From positions 1 through 64,000 of the forward strand of contig CAYUIQ010000008.1 in assembly GCA_964444795.1 (NCBI GenBank): a stretch of 64,000 bases of DNA, written 5' to 3'. The position numbers and the translations under genes are program-made. The stretch comes from JABMRP01 sp964444795. Lineage in GTDB: Bacteria > Planctomycetota > Planctomycetia > Pirellulales > Thermoguttaceae. Below are positions 44,308 through 53,126 of this stretch, one piece after another. The first letter of the stretch is position 1; every line of letters begins with the position of its first letter. The notes under the pieces were generated by a model. The model did no database searches and had not been told where the DNA came from. It saw only the letters and a program-made list of their open reading frames with translations.

Positions 44308-46689
44308 ATGAAACATCCGTGGATACCAATCGTTCTCACGGCCGTAGCCCTTTGCCTTGCGGCACGCGCACCGGTCGCCGCCCAACTGCCGAAGTCCGTG
44401 GAGTCGGCCCTGGCCCGCGCCGGAAAGAACCGGGACCAGATTCAAGCGGCGTTGGATAGGGCACCCGCTTCGCAGCAGGAAGGCATGCAGTTCCTCGTTG
44501 CCCACATGCCCGAGCACGACCTCAAGAGCTTATCGGCGGACTTCCTACTGGAGAATACGCAACTTGCGTATCAAGCGTGGAACGGCTCGCCCTGGAAAGA
44601 TGAGCTTCCCGAGGAGATATTTCTCAACAATGTGCTGCCCTACGCGAGTATCAACGAGCGGCGAGACAACTGTCGCGGGGACTTTTTCAAGCAATTCGCG
44701 CCACTTGTCAAAGATGCTAAATCGCCGGCCGAGGCGGCTGCGATTCTGAACCAGAAGATCTTCCCGCTACTTGAGGTTCGTTACTCGAGGAAGCGTCGTC
44801 GGCCGGATCAAAGCCCTTACGAATCCATCGAGTCGGGAACCGCGTCATGCACCGGGTTGGCCATCCTGCTGATCGACGCGTGTCGTGCGGTCGGCGTGCC
44901 CGCGCGATTCGCCGGCACGCCGTTGTGGACCAACAAGAGCGGCAATCATTCCTGGGTTGAGATTTGGGACAACGGCTGGCATTTCACCGGGGCCGCCGAA
45001 CCGACCGGCGACCAGTTGGACCGGGCGTGGTTCGCCGGACGCGCGTCCTCGGCCGAGCGAGATCACCCGCTCCACGCGATTTACGCGGTCAGCTACCGGC
45101 ACACGCCGCAAACGTTTCCGCTCGTTTGGGATCGCAGCGTCGATTATGTCTTTGCCGTCAATGTGACCGATCGATACACGCGGCGGGCGGAAAAGCTACC
45201 CGACGGCGCCGTCGCGGTGATGTTCCGCGTGCTCGATCGACCGGGGGGCGACCGACTAGCGGCCACGCTGGAACTCTCCGACGCTGCCGGCAAAGTCGTT
45301 TTCGAGGGCAGTGCGAAGGACGAACGATTCGACGCAAACGACCACATCACCGTGCCTCTTTCGCTCGGCCAGGAGTACCACGTTGCGATTCACTATCGGG
45401 ATCGCGCGTCCGAAGCGACCGTCAAAGTGGACAAGCGAGACACACCCTTTACGTTTATTCTTGCGCCTCCGGCTGAGAAGAGCAAAGCAAGAAGCGATGA
45501 AGATGCTTCGCAGGCTGCCGTTGCATCACTGGAAAAACACCTCGCCCTGGAACCGGGCAAGCGACAACCGCTCGGCGGAGAGGCATTCGCGGCGACTCCC
45601 CTTACCCGCGAGGACGCCGCACACGCCGAGAAACTGCTGTGGCAGGACCACGTCCAGCGCATTCGCCTCGAGCGCGCCGAGGAAATGAAGGCCCGCGAGT
45701 TGACCGACGGCGACCTGAAGATGCCGTTTTACTACAAGACCTTCGGCGACAAGCCCGAGGGCGGTCGCGGCATGGTCATCTCACTGCACGGAGGAGGTGG
45801 TGCTCCGAAGCGAGTCAACGACGGACAGTGGGAAAACCAAAAACGGCTGTACCGTCTCGAAGAGGGCGTGTACGTCGTGCCACGAGCGCCGACGGACACT
45901 TGGAACCTGTGGCACCAGGGCCACATCGACCGGCTGTTCGGCCGGCTGATCGAAAACATGATCGTGTTTGAGGATGTCGACCCGAACCGGGTTTACATCA
46001 TGGGCTATTCCGCGGGCGGGGACGGCGTCTTCCAACTGGCGCCGCGAATGGCGGACCGCTGGGCGGGCGCGGCCATGATGGCCGGCCATCCCAATGAAAC
46101 TTCCCCGCTGGGGCTGCGAAATACGGCCTTCACGATTCACGTCGGCGGACGCGACGCCGCTTACAACCGGAACAAGATCGCCGGCGATTGGCAGCGGAAG
46201 TTGGCCGACCTGCGCAAGGCCGATCCCGACGGCTATGTCCACTGGGTCAAGATCTACGCGGATAAGGGGCATTGGCTCGACCGCGAAGACGCGGCTGCCA
46301 TACCCTGGATGGCAAAGGTTCGGCGCAATCCACTGCCGGCGCGAATTGTCTGGAAGCAGGACGACGTCACGCATGCCCGTTTCTATTGGTTGGCCGTGGA
46401 ACCAAAGACCACCGAGGCTCGAGCGGAAGTCACGGCAAATCGCTCTGGCCAGAAGATTGACATCCAGGCCAACGGCGTGCCGTGTCTGACGATCCGACTG
46501 AACGACCAATTGCTGAACCTCGACGAGCCGATTAGCATCACGTCAGACGGAAACTCCTTGTTCCATGGCCATGCCACGCGAACGATTGCCGTGCTCGACA
46601 AAACGCTCGCCGAGTACGGTGACCCCAAGGCCGTTTACAGCGGCGAGCTAACGGTCGAACTGCCCGGACCACTCAAGGCGAAGCCGTAG
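44308..46689 (+). CDS. Secreted transglutaminase-like / alpha-beta hydrolase fusion
   Basis: 793 aa. Signal peptide to about 25 (VLTAVALCLAARAPVAA). Residues about 105-250 are a transglutaminase-like domain: GTASCTGLAILL with C181, NHSWVEIWDNGWHFTGAAEP with H214 and a following Asp. Residues about 280-385 are a beta-sandwich. Residues about 440-680 are a serine esterase of the PHB-depolymerase/feruloyl kind: VISLHGGGGAP, IMGYSAGGDGVFQL with S568 and ADKGHWLDRED with the candidate His. It may crosslink or cleave peptides in the envelope and release esters; the order of the two activities is unusual. It points at a convergent FG-GAP gene. Confidence 0.8.
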   Translation: MKHPWIPIVLTAVALCLAARAPVAAQLPKSVESALARAGKNRDQIQAALDRAPASQQEGMQFLVAHMPEHDLKSLSADFLLENTQLAYQAWNGSPWKDELPEEIFLNNVLPYASINERRDNCRGDFFKQFAPLVKDAKSPAEAAAILNQKIFPLLEVRYSRKRRRPDQSPYESIESGTASCTGLAILLIDACRAVGVPARFAGTPLWTNKSGNHSWVEIWDNGWHFTGAAEPTGDQLDRAWFAGRASSAERDHPLHAIYAVSYRHTPQTFPLVWDRSVDYVFAVNVTDRYTRRAEKLPDGAVAVMFRVLDRPGGDRLAATLELSDAAGKVVFEGSAKDERFDANDHITVPLSLGQEYHVAIHYRDRASEATVKVDKRDTPFTFILAPPAEKSKARSDEDASQAAVASLEKHLALEPGKRQPLGGEAFAATPLTREDAAHAEKLLWQDHVQRIRLERAEEMKARELTDGDLKMPFYYKTFGDKPEGGRGMVISLHGGGGAPKRVNDGQWENQKRLYRLEEGVYVVPRAPTDTWNLWHQGHIDRLFGRLIENMIVFEDVDPNRVYIMGYSAGGDGVFQLAPRMADRWAGAAMMAGHPNETSPLGLRNTAFTIHVGGRDAAYNRNKIAGDWQRKLADLRKADPDGYVHWVKIYADKGHWLDREDAAAIPWMAKVRRNPLPARIVWKQDDVTHARFYWLAVEPKTTEARAEVTANRSGQKIDIQANGVPCLTIRLNDQLLNLDEPISITSDGNSLFHGHATRTIAVLDKTLAEYGDPKAVYSGELTVELPGPLKAKP

Positions 46690-46720
46690 ACTCTGTTCCG
46701 ATCCCGCAGACTCACGGTCG

Positions 46721-47995
46721 TTAAGGTTTGGGGTCGCGGACCGTGGTCTCGGAAATGGATCCTTTCCTCTCTTCGGCCGCCGGCAACCTCTCGTACAGCC
46801 ACACCAAACCGTGGTGTCGATACCTCTTCGGCCCGAATTCGTGGGCTGCCGCCCAGGCCTCCGCGTACTGCTTCTTCTTCGCGGCGAGCTTCTTCTCTCG
46901 TTCGGCGCGTGCTTCGTCCGTTTCGCCGGCGGGGGCCGTTCGCAGTGCCGAAAACTCTCGATATGCCACCTGTTGTCTGGCGTCGGCTGCTTCCTTGGCC
47001 TGCTGTTGTTGCTCCGTCAGTTCGGGGTATTCGACGGTCACTGAATGCCGATCACCCAGCAGAAGATCCAGCCGGCCGTCGCCGTTGAAATCGGCGGCAC
47101 ACGCTTGGATATAGTGGCCGGGGCCGGCGGGCAACTTGGGCGGTTCGTCGTGACGGCGTGTCCAACCACTCGGCATCGTGCTCTCGGGCACGAGCGTTAC
47201 GGGCGGTTGCAGCACCGGTTTGCCCGGCTCACCGACGTTGCGGTACCAGAGCACCCCGCGTCGGATCGCCAAGAGATCATCTTTTCCGTCCCCGTCCCAG
47301 TCGGCCACGTAAGGCGCGGCCGCGCGGATCGGCTTGCCGTCGATTTCCAGTGGCCGCGCCCTTCCGAAAGACGGCTTCCGCCGGCTGCCTTCATTGGGCA
47401 CAAGGTGGATCCGCCCGCTTTGGTCGATCAGCAAGTCGAGATCGCCGTCGGTGTCCCAGTCGTGGGCAAACATCTCCAAATTGTAGCAGGGGCGGTCCGG
47501 ATCTTCCTTCTCATATTCAACCGGCCGACCTGGGGCAAAGGTCCCGTCTTCTTGTCGCCGGAAGAAGATGACCTCGCCCGGCATCCCCGAGCCGGAAAGG
47601 ACATCGGTCCGGCCGTCCGAGTCGAAGTCCACCAACTGGGGTCCAAACCCGGTGTGGCAGCCCGAGCGAACACCGCCGATTTCCCCACCCGCGACAAACC
47701 ACTCGAAGTCGCCAAACCTTGGCTCCGTGTTGCTGCCGAGATTGCGGTAAACTCGGAGCCTCGCATCAAAGTACGGGCCTTGACGGAACTGACCGACCAG
47801 CAGGTCGAATTTTCCGTCGCCATCGAAATCGCCCACGCAGGGGGAAGCGAAGCCGGTCTCGGACTCGACCGGCCGCTCTCCTGCCACGATCAGCACCGGC
47901 GGCGCCAGGTCGGCAGCGAGTTGTTCGTCGGCACGCACCACGCCGACGAAGGTCGCCAACAACAGCAGGGACATCACTCCTCTTGGCATTACCAT
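46721..47995 (-). CDS. Secreted FG-GAP/VCBS-repeat protein
   Basis: 424 aa. ATG at 47995 follows AAGGAGAT. Signal peptide to about 22 (LLLLATFVGVVRA). Several FG-GAP calcium-binding repeats: CVGDFDGDGKFDLLVGQF, LVDFDSDGRTDVLSG, WDTDGDLDLLIDQSG, WDGDGKDDLLA, DFNGDGRLDLLLGD. These form a seven-bladed propeller as in integrin alpha chains. The C-terminal ~90 residues are a charged helix (KAKE/ARAEREKKLAAKKK). Function unknown, perhaps surface binding. Confidence 0.85.
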   Translation of the reverse strand: MVMPRGVMSLLLLATFVGVVRADEQLAADLAPPVLIVAGERPVESETGFASPCVGDFDGDGKFDLLVGQFRQGPYFDARLRVYRNLGSNTEPRFGDFEWFVAGGEIGGVRSGCHTGFGPQLVDFDSDGRTDVLSGSGMPGEVIFFRRQEDGTFAPGRPVEYEKEDPDRPCYNLEMFAHDWDTDGDLDLLIDQSGRIHLVPNEGSRRKPSFGRARPLEIDGKPIRAAAPYVADWDGDGKDDLLAIRRGVLWYRNVGEPGKPVLQPPVTLVPESTMPSGWTRRHDEPPKLPAGPGHYIQACAADFNGDGRLDLLLGDRHSVTVEYPELTEQQQQAKEAADARQQVAYREFSALRTAPAGETDEARAEREKKLAAKKKQYAEAWAAAHEFGPKRYRHHGLVWLYERLPAAEERKGSISETTVRDPKP

Positions 47996-48227
47996 GACCG
48001 ATCTCCTTGAAGAAGGTGGGATTTGGCAAGTGTTGCGGGGCCAGGAGTAATTTCATGCTATCGGCAAGAACGGCCGCCTGTCAACATCGGCCCCGAAATC
48101 GCGGGGCCGATCTCGACGACAAAATCACCGGATGGTGTCAAAGAAACAACTTTCACCGCGTCTATCGTCGGCGACGCAGTCGACGAAGTGCCGCATCTCT
48201 TGGAGAAAGCCGCCGATCCATGTGCTG

Positions 48228-49586
48228 CTACCCGTCCAGCTTCCAGCCTTCGCGGTACTTGCGGCTGAGCAAGGCGTCCGCATCGGCATTGTTGGTCACA
48301 CGGCCGGCGTTTCCGTCGTACTGGATCTTCTCGCCGACACGGAATGCCACCAACCCCAGGAGCAACTGCTCAATCATCGTGCCGCTATAGTCGAAGTTGC
48401 TGCATGTCTTCAGGTCTCCCTTGCAGGCGTTGACCCACTGCGCCTGGAAGCCGCCCACCGGCGGGATCCGCTCTTCCGCCGGACGCGGCTTGTAGTGAGC
48501 CATGCCCGCGGCTTTGTCCCGGGGGAAGAACTCGTGGCGGCCGAAGTCCGCGACCATGCACGCCTTATCACCGGCGAACAGCGCCCCGTGGCCCGGCGCG
48601 GTGGGGACGCCGTCGATGTCGTTCGGCTTGTGGGAGCCCTGGTACCAGCTCACCTTGATCGCCGGACGCCAGTCGTTGGCCGGGTGCTCGAACGTCATCG
48701 TCAGCGCACTGGGCGCGACGTCGGAGTTGACCGGGTCGCCGTGTGCCTCGGCCGAAGTCGGCCGGCCGGCGTCAATGGCGTTCCAGGCCAGGTCCATGGT
48801 GTGGCTGCCCATGTCGCCCACCTGCCAACTTCCGAAGTCCCAGTACATGTTCCACCTCAGGCATCCGCCGAAATAGCCCGAGTTGTAGGGATGCATCGGG
48901 GACGGGCCGATCCACAGATCGTAGTTCAGGTGGGCAGGCGGATCGCCGCCGGCCGGCAGGTAGGCCGTTTGGCCGTGGCGCCGGTTCCCCCACACGTGGG
49001 CGTGCTTCAGCGTGCCGACCGCCCCGTCGAGAACCGCCTCGCGGACGCGGTCGAAGTTTGGGCTGGAGCGGCGCTGCATGCCGACCTGCGTGGCCACCTT
49101 GTCCTTGTTCTTCAAGTAGTTGGCGCGGACCACGCGGGCTTCGTTCACGCAATTGGCCAGCGGTTTCTCGCAGTAGACGTGCATCCCGCGATTGAGCGCC
49201 CAGTTGGAAATGAAGGCGTGGGTGTGGTCCGTGGTGCTGCAGACGACCGCGTCGATGTCCTTCTGCTGGAGACACTTCCGCCAGTCGTCATAGTGTTTGG
49301 CAGCGGAGAATGTTTTGGCGGCCGCCGCGAGAGCTTGCGCGTTGACGTCGCACAAAGCGACGACGTTTTCGCCTCCGACGGCTCCGAAGTGTGCCCGGCC
49401 CCTTCCGCCCACGCCAATCAGGGCGACGTTGAGCTTGTTGCTCGGCGCGTCGGGACCGGCCAGCGCGCCGCTGGGCAGGATCGTCAGCCCGGCCCCGGCA
49501 ACCGCGGCCGACTTGAGGAAGTGCCGTCTGCCGACGGCGCGAGCGGACCCGGGCTGGTGGGACGTTGCGTTGGGCGAGGTAGTCAT
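48228..49586 (-). CDS. Exported Gfo/Idh/MocA-family oxidoreductase, third copy
   Basis: 452 aa. Twin-arginine signal GRRHFLKSAAVAGAG; Rossmann segment LNVALIGVGGRGRAHF; catalytic-lysine motif EKPLANCVNEA. The protein is close to the copies at 14637 and 16147 and should also act on a sugar or inositol outside the cytoplasm. It stands alone. A weak ribosome site is found before the ATG at 49586. Confidence 0.9.
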   Translation of the reverse strand: MTTSPNATSHQPGSARAVGRRHFLKSAAVAGAGLTILPSGALAGPDAPSNKLNVALIGVGGRGRAHFGAVGGENVVALCDVNAQALAAAAKTFSAAKHYDDWRKCLQQKDIDAVVCSTTDHTHAFISNWALNRGMHVYCEKPLANCVNEARVVRANYLKNKDKVATQVGMQRRSSPNFDRVREAVLDGAVGTLKHAHVWGNRRHGQTAYLPAGGDPPAHLNYDLWIGPSPMHPYNSGYFGGCLRWNMYWDFGSWQVGDMGSHTMDLAWNAIDAGRPTSAEAHGDPVNSDVAPSALTMTFEHPANDWRPAIKVSWYQGSHKPNDIDGVPTAPGHGALFAGDKACMVADFGRHEFFPRDKAAGMAHYKPRPAEERIPPVGGFQAQWVNACKGDLKTCSNFDYSGTMIEQLLLGLVAFRVGEKIQYDGNAGRVTNNADADALLSRKYREGWKLDG

Positions 49587-49864
49587 GGTCGATGGTTCCT
49601 CATGTGAGCGATTTTCGGGAATCGGTGGCAGGACACGATGCGGGCCCCCCTTTCCATTGCGGGAAGGGCCCGGGGGAGGGTCTCCAACTGAGGCTCATGA
49701 TAACAGAAAAACGTTCCCCAAGCCATTTCCGCGGAACGGGGCACACCTCCACCGCAAACACTGGCGGTCAAGCCGCCCCGGGCCTCCCTTAGGTCGTGTT
49801 GTCCTTAAAACCCCCGAAAGGCCTGTTTCTTGTGTGGGAGGGGGCGGATTGGCTAAACTGATGC
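49587..49864. other. Intergenic region upstream of oxidoreductase
   Basis: About 278 bp with no supported coding sequence. Together with the relic at 49865-50074 it forms a 533-bp gap between divergent genes. Confidence 0.4.
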
Positions 49865-50074
49865 TTGAATCCGTCTGCCAACCGCACGACCGCAAGTGTC
49901 TGCCCAGATGCGATTTCGGCCGTGCGAGGTATCCCTGCAACTCTAGGAGACACCGATGACGGCCGGCCCGGCACGATGCCAGTCAACGGAACCGTTACGT
50001 ACCAAGGGAAGCCGGTGGCGGAAGCCCAGGTCGTTTTCATGGCCGAGGAGGCCACAATTCTGTGTTGGATATAG
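49865..50074 (+). pseudogene. Relic of a carboxypeptidase-regulatory-like domain protein
   Basis: The reading ends VNGTVTYQGKPVAEAQVVFM and stops shortly after. That segment is typical of the first strands of a small secreted planctomycete lipoprotein with a transthyretin-like domain, usually about 130 residues. Here no signal peptide precedes it and the remaining domain is missing, so this is a truncated relic. It may still hold the promoter of the di-haem gene. Confidence 0.45.
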
Positions 50075-50119
50075 TGGGCTGACCATTCCCCCAACGAAAT
50101 AGAAGAAACGGAAGAACCC

Positions 50120-52858
50120 ATGAAACCCATTGCCATCCGCTTCCTCTTAGTAGCCGGGCTGATCGGCTCCAGCGCGTGCTTCCTCCCGGGCGAGTCGTGC
50201 GGCGATGAGACGGAGCCCGTGTGTTACGTCTCGGCCATCGCGTCGGGGAAGTGGAACGGACCGGTCGGCGGAGCCAGCGAAGCGGTCAACGGCACCGGGC
50301 TGACCGAGGACCGGCATGGCGCGGCGATTTCCAGCAATTGGATGCAACCGGGGCCCGGTGGCGACGATGCGGCCTGGTTTGTCGTCGATCTTCAGGGGCG
50401 TTGCGACCCGGCGAAGCTCGTGTTGTGGAACTACTTCGAGTTCGGCGGCAGTCCCGAGGATAACAAAACCTTGCCCAATCGGGGAATCGCCAGTGCCGAT
50501 ATCTACATCGCCACCGCGGGCAGCGGCGCGAAGATTCCCGCCAGCAGCGGCCCGTTCGACTTCCAAGCCGCCGGGTGGAAACGGATCCGCGCCGGGCAGA
50601 CTTTCCACAAAGGGCCCGTCGCTCGCAACGCCGCCGACATGACCGGGCCGTCCGACTTGATCGACTTGACGGGACACGCGGCGGTGACCCATGTGGCGCT
50701 GGCCGGCATGAAGCACTTTGGCCCCTGCGCCTTCGGCCAGTACACGGGGTTCAGCGAAGTCCGGATCGTGCCGACGGTGGGCAGTTACATCGAAGATCCC
50801 AATAGCCCCCGGGCCAAACTTCGCGACACAATCGAGCGCGAGGCCGATTTTGATAAGCTCGTGTTCCTTCGCCGCTTCACCTACCAATCGTCGCACATCT
50901 ACACCGATCATTACGACGGCAGTACCCTGCAAGGCGGCAACCTGTGCATTCTTTCGCCCGTCGCGCCCGACGGCAAGGTGACCGAGTTGGTCCCCGAGTT
51001 GAAGGACGGCATTATCGGCAACTACGATCTGTCGTACGACGCGCGTCGGGTCGTCTTCTCCTACAAGCCGGCCCCGGATCAGGGGTATCGCATCTTCGAG
51101 GTGGGCATCGACGGCCAGAGGCTGCGGCAGTTGACCCACGACGGGCCGGACGAACCGCTCATGCATACCCGGTACGGCCACGGGTACGACGATCTGGATC
51201 CGTGTTACCTGCCGGGCGGCCGGATCGTCTTCACCAGCACGCGAGCCAAGCGGGCCGTGCTCTGCACACCTAACTTCACCAGCACGTCGCTGCACGTAAT
51301 GGACGCCGACGGCTCGAACATCCACGCCATCTCGGGCAACACGATCAACGAGTTCACCCCGACGATGATGCACGACGGCCGCGTGCTCTACACTCGCTGG
51401 GAATACGTCGACAAAGGTGCCGGCGACGTGCAGAGCCTCTGGGCCGTGCGTCCCGACGGATCGGGCGGCGCGCATGTCTATAAGAACAACCTCTCGCGGC
51501 CGTCGGCCATGATGGACGCTCGCCAGATTCCCGGCAGCAACAAGATCGTGGCCATCGGCGCGCCGCACATGCCGCTGGCCGTCGGATCGGTACTGCTGGT
51601 CGATATTCGCGTTTCCCAGCAACTCGCTTCGGGGATGACCAACCTGACCCCGGCCATCGGTCTGCCTCCGCATGGCGGCTGGCCGAATCCGGGTGCCGGT
51701 TTCTATGCCAACCCCTATCCGCTTGGCGAGGACCTGTTTCTCGTATCGTTCTGCCATGGGCCGAAGCATAACAACCCGAGTGGCTATGCGATCTACTATT
51801 TCGACAGCTCGGGCACCCGGCAACTGCTCTATCGGGACGACAAGTATTCGTGTTTCCGCCCCATGCCTCTTCGCCCGCGGCCGATTCCTCCCCGGATTCC
51901 CGCGGCCGAACAACTCGCCGGGATTCCGGCCAATGATGAGCCCAAAAGCGGGAGTGAAGAGAACGCCACGCTCTTTCTCGAGGACGTCTACGCGGGCATG
52001 ACTGGCATCGAGCGGGGGCGTGTTAAGTATCTGCGAGTGATGGAAGACGTGCCCAAGCCATGGGCCCCGTCGTGGGTCTCGCCCGCGTGTGGCGATAGCA
52101 TCGGATTGCAGCATCCGGCGATCAGCCTCAATGGGCACTACACCGTGAAACGGGTCCACGGAATCGTGCCCGTGCATGAAGACGGATCGGCCCTGTTTAC
52201 CGTTCCTCCGGGTCGAAATCTCTACTTTCAGGCATTGGACGAAAACTACATGGAGCTACAGCGGATGCGGACATTCGTGAACCTGATGCCGGGCGAAACC
52301 CGTTCCTGCGTGGGCTGCCACGAATCGCGACAAACGGCCGCCCTGCCGCGCAGCACGCTGCCGTCGGCCTTGCGCGAAGATCCGCTTCCGTTGGCTCCCC
52401 AACCGGGTGATGCCGCCGTCCCGCGCACGGTCCACTATCCAACCGACGTGCAGCCAGTGCTTGATCGCCATTGCGTTTCCTGCCACGGAGCCACCGAACC
52501 GGCCGCGGGGCTCGACCTGTCGGGCGAGTTGACGACCCTGTTCAACCGGTCGTACGAGAATCTGATCCGTCGAGGTCTGGTCAACAAGGTCGACGTAACT
52601 CCACGAGACAACTACATTCCCGCGGTCCGGCCGTTGACATTCGGTTCGCACCGCAGCAACCTGATCGAACAGATCCGTCGCCAGGGCGGTCCGTGCAGCG
52701 CAAGCTTGGCGCACGAGGAGTTCGTCCGCGTCGTCACCTGGATCGACGCCAACGCCCCGTACTACGGCCTCTATCGAGGTAAGCGCAATCTGAAATGGCG
52801 GGACGCCGCGGATTTCCGCCCCGACCCGCCGGTAGCCACCACGGTCGCGGCGCCCTGA
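50120..52858 (+). CDS. Secreted di-haem beta-propeller protein, HZS-alpha-like
   Basis: 912 aa. Signal peptide to about 25 (LLVAGLIGSSACF). Residues about 35-215 resemble a discoidin-like sandwich. Residues 235-700 are a TolB/WD40-type propeller (YDLSYDARRVVFSYKP, GGRIVFTSTRAKRAVL). Two haem c motifs follow: CVGCH (730-734) and CVSCH (785-789). The arrangement recalls the middle and C-terminal parts of hydrazine synthase subunit alpha. There is no other anammox gene in the window, so a redox role on another substrate is more likely. ATG at 50120 follows GAAACGGAAG. Confidence 0.8.
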   Translation: MKPIAIRFLLVAGLIGSSACFLPGESCGDETEPVCYVSAIASGKWNGPVGGASEAVNGTGLTEDRHGAAISSNWMQPGPGGDDAAWFVVDLQGRCDPAKLVLWNYFEFGGSPEDNKTLPNRGIASADIYIATAGSGAKIPASSGPFDFQAAGWKRIRAGQTFHKGPVARNAADMTGPSDLIDLTGHAAVTHVALAGMKHFGPCAFGQYTGFSEVRIVPTVGSYIEDPNSPRAKLRDTIEREADFDKLVFLRRFTYQSSHIYTDHYDGSTLQGGNLCILSPVAPDGKVTELVPELKDGIIGNYDLSYDARRVVFSYKPAPDQGYRIFEVGIDGQRLRQLTHDGPDEPLMHTRYGHGYDDLDPCYLPGGRIVFTSTRAKRAVLCTPNFTSTSLHVMDADGSNIHAISGNTINEFTPTMMHDGRVLYTRWEYVDKGAGDVQSLWAVRPDGSGGAHVYKNNLSRPSAMMDARQIPGSNKIVAIGAPHMPLAVGSVLLVDIRVSQQLASGMTNLTPAIGLPPHGGWPNPGAGFYANPYPLGEDLFLVSFCHGPKHNNPSGYAIYYFDSSGTRQLLYRDDKYSCFRPMPLRPRPIPPRIPAAEQLAGIPANDEPKSGSEENATLFLEDVYAGMTGIERGRVKYLRVMEDVPKPWAPSWVSPACGDSIGLQHPAISLNGHYTVKRVHGIVPVHEDGSALFTVPPGRNLYFQALDENYMELQRMRTFVNLMPGETRSCVGCHESRQTAALPRSTLPSALREDPLPLAPQPGDAAVPRTVHYPTDVQPVLDRHCVSCHGATEPAAGLDLSGELTTLFNRSYENLIRRGLVNKVDVTPRDNYIPAVRPLTFGSHRSNLIEQIRRQGGPCSASLAHEEFVRVVTWIDANAPYYGLYRGKRNLKWRDAADFRPDPPVATTVAAP

Positions 52859-53126
52859 GTTGACACTACCGGCGAACTCGATCCGGTTTTCGGCACATTT
52901 TCTTCAATTCGCTTGCGCCTCTCGCGTTGACCGAGACCTTCGGTGACGGGGCACCCGAGACCCCACCGGCCGAATCTGCACCGATCGACAAGCTCAGCGC
53001 AGCGGACCGAGCGTTTCTCTCCGGAGTCAAATAGCCCCCGGTGACTTGCGGCGGTGGCCCCTTCCACGGTATAACATGCATGGCCTTTGGGCCCCGTGTT
53101 CTGGTGTGTCGAATTGACGACACTGC

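Noticed and set aside
52866..53034. Open plus-strand stretch of about 50 codons ending at TAG 53032-53034
   Set aside because: No start codon with a ribosome site and no recognisable sequence; perhaps a relic.
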